Assembly: GCF_024189315.1 (NCBI RefSeq)
Contig: NZ_JAIZEO010000006.1
Coordinates: 124,001 to 188,000, forward strand
Direction of reading: 5' to 3'
Length of the DNA: 64,000 nt
Source of the DNA: Halobacillus sp. A5
Lineage (GTDB): Bacteria; Bacillota; Bacilli; Bacillales; Halobacillaceae
Made by a program: the position numbers and the translations under genes. The notes below the pieces were generated by a model, which saw nothing but the letters and a program-made list of their open reading frames with translations, searched no databases and was not told the DNA's origin. Within the stretch, counting starts at the first letter, position 1. The number at the start of each line of letters is the position of its first letter. Positions 1 to 8,695 of this stretch are shown here, one piece after another.

Positions 1-468
1 GTATTTCGCAGCCAGAATCTTCGTTCTGGAAATAGGCCGGATCAATAATAACTTAATTGTACCCCATTTATACTCGTTTGCAATAATACTTGCAGCTACT
101 ATAATCGTCAATAAGCTGATAATAGAGATATTGCCCCGGTTTTCCTGAACAAAATCCCATACATCGTACCCATCCGGGGGTATATCATTATCAAGACGGT
201 ATTGATTCATTTCCAGCGTTTCTTCATTCATGGAAGTAAAACCAGGCTCCTCCTCCATTTCGGTCTGAAGCTGCTCGTTTTCTGCTTCAAGCTGCTGCTC
301 CCAATTTTCACCGGCTTGCTCCGAATCATCGCTCATCATGCCATCCACTTTAAAGAAGACCCCCATGCCGATAACAAATACTGCAATTAAAATCAGCATC
401 ACCCATGTGGACACTTGGGCATATAATTTCATTTGTTCATTTTTAATAAGCTGGATAAAATTACTCAA
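1..468 (-). CDS. ABC-2 type transporter permease, N-terminal part (runs off window)
   Basis: This frame is open from a TTG at 466-468 to the window edge, giving 156 residues with no stop. The TTG overlaps the end of the upstream ATPase gene and follows a GAGAGGGAG ribosome site. One membrane segment lies at residues about 22-39. An acidic, Gln/Glu-rich extracellular loop follows (about 41-110), then a second hydrophobic stretch at 113-130 and the motif NEYKWGTIKLLLIRP at 131-145, which is typical of ABC-2 exporter permeases. It probably pairs with the ATPase at 461-1381 to export a drug, peptide or lipid. The substrate cannot be read from this fragment. Confidence 0.8.
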   Translation of the reverse strand, partial: MSNFIQLIKNEQMKLYAQVSTWVMLILIAVFVIGMGVFFKVDGMMSDDSEQAGENWEQQLEAENEQLQTEMEEEPGFTSMNEETLEMNQYRLDNDIPPDGYDVWDFVQENRGNISIISLLTIIVAASIIANEYKWGTIKLLLIRPISRTKILAAKY

Positions 469-1381
469 TGGCTCCCTCTCCAATCAGATCTAAGAATTTA
501 TCCTCCAGCGTTGAACGAGTCACTGTAACACTGTAGACATTAACGCTGCCTGCTACTAATTGATTAACAATAGATGGAAGTTCATCACGTTTAGCTGTAA
601 ATACAATTTCCCCTCCATGGACCGTCACTTTCCCGTCTACCGCTTCTTTGACTATCATTTCCGCTTCATTAACAGGCTCCGCTTCAAGAAGGACTTCTTT
701 TTTATCTGTTTCTTTTAGTGCATCTTGAACCGATTGAATCGAAATCAACTCTCCGTTTTTTATAATCCCGATTCGGTCACACATTAACTCCATTTCAGAT
801 AAAATATGGCTTGAGACAATAACTGCCACCCCTTCATCAGCAGCCAGCCTCCTTATGTATGAACGAATCTCCCGAATTCCTGAAGGATCGAGTCCGTTGG
901 TTGGTTCATCGAGTATAAGTACAGAGGGATTGTGTAACAGCGCCTGGGCAATCCCCAGCCTCTGCCTCATCCCAAGCGAATATTTAGATACTTTATCTCT
1001 AGCCCGATTTTCTAAACCAACGAGTCGTACCACTTCATCGATACGCTCCTTAGTTACTCCGGGGATCATACGAGAGTAATGTACTAAGTTCTTTCGTCCG
1101 CTCATAAAAGGATACATCTCCGGATTTTCCACGATGGCCCCTACATGACGAATTGCCTCTTTATAGCTTGAATTAACGCTGTGTCCTTTTATCACAACGT
1201 CACCCTCTGTCATTTGCATTAAACCGACCATCATGCGGATCGTCGTTGTTTTACCTGCACCATTTGGTCCGAGAAAACCAAAAACTTCACCGCTGTGGAT
1301 CGTGAAATCAAGCCCTTTAATGATAGGCTTTCCTTTAATCGTTTTCTTAAGGTTTTTCAGTTCCATTACCGCTTCTGACAT
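461..1381 (-). CDS. ABC transporter ATP-binding protein (BcrA/NatA-like)
   Basis: A 306-residue cytoplasmic ATPase that would energise the exporter permease encoded just downstream. Visible motifs are Walker A GPNGAGKT (38-45), signature LGMRQ (136-140), Walker B VLILDEP (154-160) and an H-loop His at about 192. A C-terminal extension of about 90 residues is usual for the drug and lantibiotic-immunity (DRA/BcrA) branch. The ATG follows GAGGAGG at ten bases. Its stop overlaps the TTG of the permease, so the two are translationally coupled. Whether it acts in bacitracin-type resistance or another export role is not decided by sequence alone. Confidence 0.9.
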   Translation of the reverse strand: MSEAVMELKNLKKTIKGKPIIKGLDFTIHSGEVFGFLGPNGAGKTTTIRMMVGLMQMTEGDVVIKGHSVNSSYKEAIRHVGAIVENPEMYPFMSGRKNLVHYSRMIPGVTKERIDEVVRLVGLENRARDKVSKYSLGMRQRLGIAQALLHNPSVLILDEPTNGLDPSGIREIRSYIRRLAADEGVAVIVSSHILSEMELMCDRIGIIKNGELISIQSVQDALKETDKKEVLLEAEPVNEAEMIVKEAVDGKVTVHGGEIVFTAKRDELPSIVNQLVAGSVNVYSVTVTRSTLEDKFLDLIGEGAIE

Positions 1382-1533
1382 GTAAACGAATCCTCCTCTT
1401 TATAACTCCAACTATCATTACGATTTAGTGTGCAAATCGTTTCACATTTAACGAATTTTTTCAAACAACGCCGTAATGGAATCTATTCCACTTCTTTGAT
1501 AAACTTTAAGAAAAGTATAAGGGAGGGACTACT

Positions 1534-2670
1534 ATGAAGATCGTGTCGATCGAACCGACACCGAGTCCTCACTCGATGAAAATAAACGTAAACGAAGAAC
1601 TTCCTTTTGGAAAAAGTTTAAATTATAAACAGGGTGATTCTCTTATAGACGCCCCAGACTTTGTCTCAGCGCTTTTTGAAATTGAAGGAGTAAAAGGCTT
1701 ATACCGAGTAGCAGACTTCATTGCTTTAGAACGAAGCGCCAAAACTCCGTGGGAGGAAATACTCCCTGAAGTAAGGAATGTCTTCGGTTCAGAAGAAACG
1801 ATGGAGCGGACTCAGAAATCTTCTGAGACTGAAGAGGCTTTTGGTGAAGTTAAAGTATATGTTCAGATGTTCCGCGGTCTTCCCATGCAGGTGAAATTAG
1901 AAGAAAATGATGAAGAGAAGCGTATAGGTCTTCCCGATAGGTTTATGGAAGCTGCTATGAAGGCAGCCCCCGCTTCTCCTAATATGATTATGGAGCGTAA
2001 ATGGATAGAGCAAAGTCCGCGCTACGGCTCTTCTGAAGAAATAGGAGAACAAATACGGGAGGAATTAGCCGCAAGCTATGATGAGAAAAGGTTAGAAGGA
2101 CTTGTTAAACAAGCGTTTGACCAAGACCATCCAGAGCCCGTGGAATCTAGTGCATCTAAGGTATCTTTAGATATTTTAGATAACCCCGACTGGAAGATTC
2201 GCTACGCTGCCCTTGACCGAATGGACCCTGCGGTCGATGACCTTTCCGTATTAGATAAAGCATTGAGCGATGATAAAGCTTCCATTCGTCGGCTGGCGAC
2301 GGCATATTTAGGAATGATTGAAGAGCCGGAAGTTCTGCCATACTTGTATAAAGCCTTAGCGGACAAAACAGTGACTGTACGCCGCACCGCAGGAGACTGC
2401 TTGTCTGACCTTGGATTTAAAGAAGCTATGCCGCATGTTATCGAAACATTGAAAGACCCGAATAGACTTGTTCGATGGAGAGCTGCCATGTTTCTATATG
2501 AACTGGGCGATGAAACGGCCTTACCCGCACTTAAAGAGGCCAGTGATGATCCCGAATTCGAGGTGCGTCTGCAAATAAACATGGCAATTGAACGGATTGA
2601 AGGCGGAGAAGAAGCAAAAGGGTCGGTCTGGCACCAGATGACCCAGGCAGCCAGACAAAAAGATAAATAA
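1534..2670 (+). CDS. cvfC: CvfC-like protein: Nfu N-terminal domain plus HEAT repeats
   Basis: A 378-residue cytoplasmic protein. Residues about 1-90 resemble the Nfu/NifU N-terminal scaffold domain (opening MKIVSIEPTPSPHSMKIN, then an EGVKGLY segment). Residues about 215-360 are helical PBS-lyase/HEAT-type repeats with recurring patterns such as VRRTAGDCLSDLG and VRWRAAMFLYELGDE. This architecture matches the conserved virulence factor C family of staphylococci and bacilli; its molecular role is not established. GGGAGGG precedes the ATG. It lies 16 bases upstream of a bacilliredoxin and is probably co-transcribed with it, which suggests a redox or Fe-S related job (inference). Confidence 0.85.
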   Translation: MKIVSIEPTPSPHSMKINVNEELPFGKSLNYKQGDSLIDAPDFVSALFEIEGVKGLYRVADFIALERSAKTPWEEILPEVRNVFGSEETMERTQKSSETEEAFGEVKVYVQMFRGLPMQVKLEENDEEKRIGLPDRFMEAAMKAAPASPNMIMERKWIEQSPRYGSSEEIGEQIREELAASYDEKRLEGLVKQAFDQDHPEPVESSASKVSLDILDNPDWKIRYAALDRMDPAVDDLSVLDKALSDDKASIRRLATAYLGMIEEPEVLPYLYKALADKTVTVRRTAGDCLSDLGFKEAMPHVIETLKDPNRLVRWRAAMFLYELGDETALPALKEASDDPEFEVRLQINMAIERIEGGEEAKGSVWHQMTQAARQKDK

Positions 2671-2686
2671 TCAGGAGGTTTTACAA

Positions 2687-3115
2687 ATGAATCCATATGA
2701 AGCTTACATGAAAGAAATATCCCAGCCGATGCGTGATGAATTGACAAACGCTGGATTTACTGAACTTACTACCCCGGAAGAAGTAGACGGGTTTATCAGC
2801 ACTTCAGAAGGAACAGCCCTGGTAGTCATCAATTCTGTTTGTGGGTGTGCTGCAGGCTTAGCCCGTCCTTCAGCCCGAGAGTCTCTTGCTTCAGAGAAAA
2901 AGCCGGACCAGCTGGTTACTGTATTTGCTGGTCAGGATCGAGAGGCTACCAGCAGAATGAGAGATTATTTCGAAGGATATGAGCCATCCTCGCCTTCTAT
3001 GGCCTTGCTGAAAAAAGGACAAGTTGTTCACTTTATTCCGCGTGAGGAAATTGAGGATCATGACGTAGAAGAAATCGTTGCAAACTTAACTAGTGCTTAC
3101 CAGCAGTATTGCTGA
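2687..3115 (+). CDS. brxA: bacilliredoxin, BrxA/BrxB (YphP/YqiW) family
   Basis: A 142-residue thioredoxin-fold protein with the diagnostic Cys52-Gly53-Cys54 motif (NSVCGCAAGLARP). Bacilliredoxins remove bacillithiol from S-bacillithiolated proteins after oxidative stress. The PSSPSMALLK and HFIPR segments and the terminal cysteine (YC) are like YphP, so BrxA is more likely than BrxB, but the two paralogs are close. The start follows AGGAGG. It is the second gene of an apparent operon with the CvfC-like gene and is followed at once by a strong terminator. Confidence 0.9.
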   Translation: MNPYEAYMKEISQPMRDELTNAGFTELTTPEEVDGFISTSEGTALVVINSVCGCAAGLARPSARESLASEKKPDQLVTVFAGQDREATSRMRDYFEGYEPSSPSMALLKKGQVVHFIPREEIEDHDVEEIVANLTSAYQQYC

Positions 3116-3124
3116 TTAAAAAGG

Positions 3125-3165
3125 AAACCCCGTCTTCTCATTTAAGGAGGACGGGGTTTTTTCTA
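3125..3165 (+). terminator. Rho-independent terminator after brxA
   Basis: The ten-base arms AAACCCCGTC (3125-3134) and GACGGGGTTT (3150-3159) form a perfect stem, extended inward by G-U pairs, followed by a T-run. It ends the cvfC-brxA unit. Confidence 0.9.
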
Positions 3166-3258
3166 TTATATTTAAGGGGTTTTAGGAAGTTTAGAGGGCG
3201 AATAGAGCAATTTTTAGTGCATTAGTAGGAACTCCTCCTGGTTTACGGGTGTCTCAGC

Positions 3259-4245
3259 CTACCCTTTCACAGATTTTCGTTCCACAAGCTCCGTTGATAG
3301 GCTGTAATGTCTTTCTGCTTTTTCTCCATTTAATAATTGAAATATAAGATGAACAGCTAAAGCTCCTGCTTCATATTTCGGCTGCCTGATCGTTGTCAGC
3401 GGTGGTGCTACATATTCAGAAAGCTGAATATCATCGAACCCAATAACTGAAATATCATCGGGGACCCGCAGTTTTTTTTCTGAGAAAGCCTGCAGACCAC
3501 CTATAGCCATTTCGTCGTTTGCGTAAAAAACGGCATCCGGTAAATTTTGCTGGGCAATTAACATTTTAGTTGCCCGGTAGCCGCTTTCGCGAGTAAAATC
3601 ACCAGTAATTTTCAAACGAGATTGGTAGCTTACATCGTAATCCATCATGGCTGCCTTATAGCCATCAAAACGCTTCTCGTTATCATGAGAATTATAAGGA
3701 CCGCTCACATAAGCAATGTTACGATGTCCTTTTTCAATTAAGTGTTCCGTAGCTAAGTAGGCTCCCTGAACATTATCAACCTGAACCTCTAATACGGAAT
3801 CACTATTCACTTCACGATCAAGTACTACAATAGGAAAATCCTTTCGAGCGGAAGCCTTAATAAGTTCATCACTAATATTATGAGCAAGGATGATCGCTCC
3901 GTCGACACGCTTCTCTTTCAAAAATTTCGTCGCTGTCGAAAGCTCACCTCCTATGGAACTGCAGGCTATTAGATCATAACCATTAGCTGAAGTTATTTCC
4001 TGGACGCCTTTAATTAATTCCGAATAATAGGGGCCTGATAAATCACTCAAAATTAAAGCAATCGTGTTGGTTTTCGTTCTTTTTAAGTCTGAAGCAAAAC
4101 CATTTTTTTGATAGTTCAGTTCATTTGCTGCCTTTTGCACTTTTTCCGCTGTGGCAGGGCTGACTTTTTGAATTCCATTTAATGCGTACGAAGCTGTGGA
4201 CACAGCGACACCAGCCCTTTTTGCCACATCTTTTATTGTTGCCAT
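3259..4245 (-). CDS. LacI-family transcriptional regulator of the sugar island
   Basis: About 328 residues from the preferred start MATIKDVAKRAG (ATG 4243-4245, GGGAG upstream); a longer reading to 4269 adds eight residues and has poorer support. The first about 55 residues are a LacI helix-turn-helix (VAVSTASYALNG). The rest is a periplasmic-binding-like effector domain (IALILSDLSGPYYSELIKG, VIGFDDIQLSEY). It is the last gene of the binding protein-permease-permease-esterase run. It is the natural candidate to bind the three GAAACGTTTC palindromes at 8412, 8660 and 11142, probably releasing them when an oligosaccharide binds. The ligand is inferred, not shown. Confidence 0.9.
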   Translation of the reverse strand: MATIKDVAKRAGVAVSTASYALNGIQKVSPATAEKVQKAANELNYQKNGFASDLKRTKTNTIALILSDLSGPYYSELIKGVQEITSANGYDLIACSSIGGELSTATKFLKEKRVDGAIILAHNISDELIKASARKDFPIVVLDREVNSDSVLEVQVDNVQGAYLATEHLIEKGHRNIAYVSGPYNSHDNEKRFDGYKAAMMDYDVSYQSRLKITGDFTRESGYRATKMLIAQQNLPDAVFYANDEMAIGGLQAFSEKKLRVPDDISVIGFDDIQLSEYVAPPLTTIRQPKYEAGALAVHLIFQLLNGEKAERHYSLSTELVERKSVKG

Positions 4246-4334
4246 CCTAAAAATCTCCCGTCTATTCAAATAGAATATAAGCCTTCCTTATTACAGGGTA
4301 CCGTTCGCACCATTATAATTCCAATGACTTACAT

Positions 4335-5072
4335 TCAAAATTCTAAAAACCCCAGTATTCTTTGAATCTGCTTATCCCAATACTTCCAGTCATGAGCACC
4401 AGGTCCTTTTTCGTAGGTAATCGGAAGGCCTAATTCAGACATATAATCAACAAGCCTCGTATTGGCTTGAACATTATGATCCTCTGTACCGCATGCAAGA
4501 TACAGCTTCGGTATAAATCCATTCTGCCGGGTTAATTGGTCTGCCAAATAAAAAAGGTCATTTCTACTCCCCTTTATCCTCTGATCGCCGAAAATATTTT
4601 TAAAATCCTGAGGGAAAGCGTTCCTCCTGCTCTCAACATCAACAGAGCCTGACAAGCTGGCCGCTGCAGCGAACCGTTCAGGATAAGACAATGCTATTTT
4701 TAAAGCACCGTATCCACCCATAGACAATCCTGCTGTGTAATTGTCCTCCCTGTTTCGAGAAAGCGGAAATATCGTGCGCGCTACTTCCGGAACTTCTTCA
4801 GCTATATAAGTAAAATAGGAATGTCCATTCACCATGTTCGTATAAAAGCTTCGATCTGCTGCCGGCATGATCACAGCCAGCTCGCGTTCTTCCACATACC
4901 TTTCAATGGAAGTATAGCGCAGCCACTTACTATGATCATCCGACAACCCATGAAGCAAATACAATGCGGGCAGTTTTTTCTCGGTATTTTTCCGGTGCTC
5001 CGGTATGAGTACATTCATAGAAACGTCTAAATCCAAAACCTTAGAGTGAAACTGACAATTTAGAAAAGCGAT
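4335..5072 (-). CDS. alpha/beta-hydrolase acetylesterase (esterase D / EstA type)
   Basis: A serine esterase of the tributyrin-esterase/esterase D group, with the nucleophile elbow GLSMGGYGALK, an early LYLLHG oxyanion segment and a late GAHDWKYW catalytic His. Such enzymes deacetylate small esters and acylated sugars, which fits a sugar-uptake operon. The start is odd. The first ordinary start codon in frame is TTG at 5034-5036, but homology-like sequence (AFLNCQFHSKV) continues upstream to an ATC at 5070-5072. That ATC sits seven bases after GGGGG, with an in-frame TGA a few codons before it and no ATG or GTG between. I extend the gene to that ATC (245 residues) as the likely true or ancestral start; the conservative start is 5036. 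Confidence 0.75.
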   Translation of the reverse strand: MAFLNCQFHSKVLDLDVSMNVLIPEHRKNTEKKLPALYLLHGLSDDHSKWLRYTSIERYVEERELAVIMPAADRSFYTNMVNGHSYFTYIAEEVPEVARTIFPLSRNREDNYTAGLSMGGYGALKIALSYPERFAAAASLSGSVDVESRRNAFPQDFKNIFGDQRIKGSRNDLFYLADQLTRQNGFIPKLYLACGTEDHNVQANTRLVDYMSELGLPITYEKGPGAHDWKYWDKQIQRILGFLEF

Positions 5073-5118
5073 ATCCTTTCCCCCTCAATTCCCTTCTGAA
5101 CCGCTCTTAAATCATGGC

Positions 5119-5949
5119 CTACTTTATACCTGACATCGTAAACCCTTCGACAATGAACTTCTGAAAAAATGAAAAGATGATAATAATTGGAACAACCATA
5201 AAGGCAGCTCCTGCCATTTGTAAGGCGAAATTATTGGCGTACTGTCCCTGGAGCAGTGAAAGTCCAACAGACAATGTGTACAACCCTTCATCGTTGGCAA
5301 TAATCAGAGGCCATAAAAAGCTGTTCCATGCAGCTATAAAGGTTAAGATCCCCTGAACCGCGAAAATAGGCTTTGCCACCGGGATAATTAATCGGAAAAA
5401 GATATAGAATTCGCCCGCCCCGTCCAGCCTGGCCGCTTCAATCAAATCTGTAGGTATCGTAGTCATAAACTGACGGAACAGAAAGATACTGAAGGCGACA
5501 GCCAATCCAGGGAGCACTATACCGGCCATTGTGTTAGTAAGCCCCATCTCGTTGAGTAGTAAATAGACAGGAATCATCGTAACCTGCCCGGGAATCATCA
5601 TCGTGGCCAGTACAAAATAAAATACTTTTTCTCTCCCTTTAAAGTCAAACTTCGCAAACCCATATCCTGCCATTGCGTTAAACAGTAACCCTACAAAAGA
5701 ACAAACCACGATAATCAAGGTATTTTTTAAATAAACAGCAAAGTTCAAGCTTTCGAACAAATTAACATAATTTTCCAAAGTGAATGTTTCAGGAATAATC
5801 GTAGGCGGAATATTTAAGACTTCACTTTCCGGCTTAAATGAACTTGAGATCATCCATAAAAAAGGAATCGAGACAGTAATTCCACCGATCACCAAAAGAG
5901 TAGTGACGATCACTCTCTCTATCCTGCTCTTTTTTGTAACAGCTGCCAT
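5119..5949 (-). CDS. carbohydrate ABC transporter permease (MalG/CUT1 type)
   Basis: A 276-residue inner-membrane permease with about six membrane segments and the EAA loop EAARLDGAGEFYIFFRLIIP, the site that contacts the shared CUT1 ATPase. The N-terminal helix and the IPFLWMISSSFKPESEV stretch are typical of MalG-type subunits. It forms the heterodimeric channel with the MalF-type permease 39 bases upstream. No ATPase gene lies in this cluster, so a multitask MsmX/MsiK-type ATPase encoded elsewhere is expected (known for CUT1 systems in bacilli; inferred here). Confidence 0.93.
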   Translation of the reverse strand: MAAVTKKSRIERVIVTTLLVIGGITVSIPFLWMISSSFKPESEVLNIPPTIIPETFTLENYVNLFESLNFAVYLKNTLIIVVCSFVGLLFNAMAGYGFAKFDFKGREKVFYFVLATMMIPGQVTMIPVYLLLNEMGLTNTMAGIVLPGLAVAFSIFLFRQFMTTIPTDLIEAARLDGAGEFYIFFRLIIPVAKPIFAVQGILTFIAAWNSFLWPLIIANDEGLYTLSVGLSLLQGQYANNFALQMAGAAFMVVPIIIIFSFFQKFIVEGFTMSGIK

Positions 5950-5988
5950 GCATAATCAACTCCGTTACTCTATAAGTTTCATTCTTCT

Positions 5989-6888
5989 CTAATACTCGGT
6001 ATCCGACTTCCTAAGCTTAAATTGAAATAATGTCATAATAATAATTAAAATAAACAAAACGAACGACCCTGCTGCAGCATAACCAAATTGACTGTATTGG
6101 AAGCCTTCCTTATAGATAAATAAGGCGATTGAAATCGTTCCGTCAAGAGGACCTCCATCCGTCATTACAAACGGCTCCTCGAAGAACTGCATCCATCCAA
6201 TTAATGTCGTCACCGTGACGAAAAAAGTGGCGTACCTCAGCAGAGGAAGGGTGACGTTAAACAGCATTTGAAGTCGGTTGGCCCCATCCATTTCCGCTGC
6301 TTCATAGTAGGATCGTGGAATGCCCTGAAGAGCAGCAAGGAAAATGATCATATTAATTCCGATCCCTTTCCATACAGCTAAAATGATTAAGGAAATCTTC
6401 GCAATGGTTCTTTCTTCGAGCCATGGAATATTATCGACATTAACAATAGACAGAAGGAAGTTAAAAAGCCCGTACTCCGTGTTATAGAGGTATCCCCAGA
6501 TCACAGCTACTGCAATAATGTTCGTAATCGACGGCATATAATATACCGAGCGGAACACGCTAAACAGCATATTGCTTCCATAGTTAAGAAGCAAAGCAAT
6601 TGAAAGAGAAGAGATAATAACCAGCGGCACCCCTATACATACATAGAAAGCCGTATTAAGTAAAGAGGTGATAAATGTATCATCTTCAACCAGCCCCAGA
6701 TAGTTTTCAAATCCGATAAAATTAATGTTCGACCAGTCCGCCAGCCCTTTTAAATCAAGGTCAGTAAAGCTGATAACAAAGGCAATAATGATGGGGATGA
6801 TACTGAACACAGTTAATAAAATAACAGCCGGCGCTATAAATAAATAAGGATGGCGGTCTTTATAGGCCTGATTTAATAATTTCTTCAT
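5989..6888 (-). CDS. carbohydrate ABC transporter permease (MalF/CUT1 type)
   Basis: A 299-residue membrane permease with six predicted helices and the EAA motif YEAAEMDGANRLQMLFNVTL. The segment PLLRYATFFVTVTTLIGWMQ and the C-terminal GGPLDGT are usual for MalF-type subunits. It is transcribed after the sugar-binding lipoprotein, across a 148-base spacer that contains an inverted repeat. With the downstream MalG-type gene it should import an oligosaccharide, here suggested to be a beta-glucan fragment from the neighbouring glycosidases. Confidence 0.93.
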   Translation of the reverse strand: MKKLLNQAYKDRHPYLFIAPAVILLTVFSIIPIIIAFVISFTDLDLKGLADWSNINFIGFENYLGLVEDDTFITSLLNTAFYVCIGVPLVIISSLSIALLLNYGSNMLFSVFRSVYYMPSITNIIAVAVIWGYLYNTEYGLFNFLLSIVNVDNIPWLEERTIAKISLIILAVWKGIGINMIIFLAALQGIPRSYYEAAEMDGANRLQMLFNVTLPLLRYATFFVTVTTLIGWMQFFEEPFVMTDGGPLDGTISIALFIYKEGFQYSQFGYAAAGSFVLFILIIIMTLFQFKLRKSDTEY

Positions 6889-6935
6889 AAGTCGTATCCC
6901 ACCTTACAGAAACTGAGCTATTTGACAAAAAAGAA

Positions 6936-6999
6936 GTGAATACAGAGGCCAGACTCATGAATACGAACCATACCCATCTCCCTGCTCCCCTATATTCAC
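6936..6999 (-). repeat. inverted repeat in the binding protein-permease spacer
   Basis: GTGAATA (6936-6942) and TATTCAC (6993-6999) could pair in the mRNA between the binding-protein stop and the first permease. Such spacers often protect the abundant binding-protein mRNA from 3' decay. The stem is short and the loop long, so the role is uncertain. Confidence 0.35.
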
Positions 7000-7036
7000 C
7001 ATTTCTATTGTTGAGCATAGCTTGTACACTTTAAAC

Positions 7037-8287
7037 TTACTCTTCTAATAACTGCTCTGCCCTTTCATTGAAGTTGGTCATTTCTTCCTCAACGTCAGCT
7101 CCACCGACATTAATTCTTTCAATACTGTCCAGCAGCTCCTGGGTAATTTGATCCCACTCTTCTATTTGAGGTCCTGGTTGAGAATTTTCAAGCTGGCGTC
7201 CAAATGTAGCATACATCGGATCTTCTTCCAGTACTGGATCTTCCCATGCTTCCGTTCGTGACGGAAGCGTATTAGACATTTCCAGCCAATCCAATTGCGT
7301 GTCGGTGTCGTTGATGAAAGATAAGAATTCAAGTGATTCGTCCACTTTGTCTGAGTTGTGGAAAATAGACAAATTCGCTCCCCCTATGCTCGACATGCCC
7401 GTTTCCTGCTCCGGCATAACAGCTGTGGCCCACTCTCCTTCAATATCAGGTGCCTGGTCATTTAACACGTTAATCATCCATGGTCCACTAAAGAACATTG
7501 GCTTTGTACCATTTTCAAACGCCTTTGTAATGTCCTGACCTTCTGATGTCTGACTGATTCCTTCATCAAAGAAGCTGTGATAATAGTCAATAGCCCCTAC
7601 GAATTCTTCACCATCAAAGTTGAATTCACCATTCTCTGCCTCTTCTTCACTTACTTCATATCCATTCTGCCAGGCAAAAATGAATGGAGTAATTTGGTCA
7701 TTCTGATCAATGTCCAACCCATAATCATCTTCACTGCGGTCGGCAAGCTGGCTTGAGGCATCTTTTAACTCATCCCATGTAGCCGGCGCTTCATCATATC
7801 CTACTTCTTCAAGTAAGTCCTCACGATAGTAAAGCACACGACTTTCAACATACCAGGGTACTCCTACTTGCTGACCGTCATATTCCATTGTTGACCTTGC
7901 ACCTTCAAAATAATTATCAGGTTCAAATTCAGGGTAGTCGTCCGTATATTCCGATAAATCAAGCATCGCTCCTGCTTCAGCAAACTCAGGAACCCACGTT
8001 GTCCCTAATTGGAAAACATCCGGTCCATCCTGGGAAGCTACCGCCGTTAACAGCTTGTCATGCGCGCTGTCCCACGGAATCGCCTGAACCTCTACTTTAA
8101 TTCCATCCTCGTTTTCTTCTTCAAACTTTTCAGCAAGCTCTTTTAACTGCTTCCCTTCTTCACCCATCGCCCACACAGAAATCGTATCTTCGTCTTCTCC
8201 TGAAGCATCATCGTTCCCACCGCACGCGCCAAGGAACATTGACATCGTCATTACGGAAGCCAAAGCAATTTTTTTTGATTTTTTCAT
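7037..8287 (-). CDS. extracellular sugar-binding lipoprotein of CUT1 ABC importer
   Basis: 416 residues with a lipoprotein signal peptide (MKKSKKIALASVMTMSMF, lipobox LGAC with the modified Cys at 22), then an acidic linker and an SBP_bac_1-type fold (ISVWAMGEEGKQLKELAEKF; GPWMINVLN; SIGGANLSIF). It would deliver an oligosaccharide to the two downstream permeases. The strong excess of Asp/Glu is what is expected for an exposed protein of a salt-adapted bacterium. It is the first gene of the operon and has its own promoter, with cre-like site and operator, at 8412-8459. Confidence 0.92.
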   Translation of the reverse strand: MKKSKKIALASVMTMSMFLGACGGNDDASGEDEDTISVWAMGEEGKQLKELAEKFEEENEDGIKVEVQAIPWDSAHDKLLTAVASQDGPDVFQLGTTWVPEFAEAGAMLDLSEYTDDYPEFEPDNYFEGARSTMEYDGQQVGVPWYVESRVLYYREDLLEEVGYDEAPATWDELKDASSQLADRSEDDYGLDIDQNDQITPFIFAWQNGYEVSEEEAENGEFNFDGEEFVGAIDYYHSFFDEGISQTSEGQDITKAFENGTKPMFFSGPWMINVLNDQAPDIEGEWATAVMPEQETGMSSIGGANLSIFHNSDKVDESLEFLSFINDTDTQLDWLEMSNTLPSRTEAWEDPVLEEDPMYATFGRQLENSQPGPQIEEWDQITQELLDSIERINVGGADVEEEMTNFNERAEQLLEE

Positions 8288-8411
8288 TGAACCTTACCCC
8301 TTTTTCGTGTATTTTTTAGTAAACTAAACCGACATCTCACTTCGATGAGAGTTGAGATTCAGCTGTCACTCCCTTCTAAAAATTCAAGTTTATACGGAAT
8401 CAACATCAATT

Positions 8412-8459
8412 GAAACGTTTCGATAACTTGATTGTAATGAAATGTGTATCCGCTTTCAA
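8412..8459 (-). promoter_or_regulatory. promoter, cre-like site and LacI-type operator for the sugar ABC operon
   Basis: Read on the minus strand: -35 TTGAAA (8454-8459), 17-base spacer, -10 TACAAT (8431-8436). The palindrome GAAACGTTTC lies downstream at 8412-8421, near the start of transcription. A cre-like sequence TGTATCCGCTTTCA (8445-8458 on +) overlaps the -35 and matches the CcpA consensus at about 12 of 14 positions. The same layout is seen at 8614-8669 and 11104-11151. Confidence 0.75.
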
Positions 8460-8613
8460 TACTTTTTTCAAAATTTTTTTACATTTTCTCAGTTTACTCC
8501 TTCCCTCCCCTTCTCATAAAACTCTAATTATCCAAGTAATATCAACACATTCATAGTTTTTTTTGCGCTTCATTTTTACAAGTGAATTTTCGTTAAATAA
8601 AATTAAATTCTGT

Positions 8614-8669
8614 TTGACTACCAAAAAGAAAGCGCTTATACTCCATGTATATCTTTTTCGAAACGTTTC
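8614..8669 (+). promoter_or_regulatory. promoter, cre-like site and LacI-type operator for the GH3 gene
   Basis: -35 TTGACT (8614-8619), 17-base spacer, -10 TATACT (8637-8642): a near-consensus sigma-A promoter. A cre-like AGAAAGCGCTTATA (8627-8640) lies in the spacer and -10. GAAACGTTTC (8660-8669) sits where a repressor would block early elongation or initiation. This promoter fires away from the ABC operon, so the 408-base spacer 8288-8695 is a divergent control region. Confidence 0.8.
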
Positions 8670-8695
8670 ACTATTTGATCTGGAGGTTTTATTAA

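Noticed and set aside
2202-2747. 181-codon frame on the minus strand inside the cvfC-like gene
   Set aside because: Antisense shadow of a clear coding gene; Ser-rich and low-complexity composition typical of shadow frames.
8412-8421. GAAACGTTTC as a CcpA cre site
   Set aside because: It is a shorter, fully symmetric palindrome, and separate cre-like 14-mers lie nearby in all three promoters; a LacI-family operator for the local regulator fits better.
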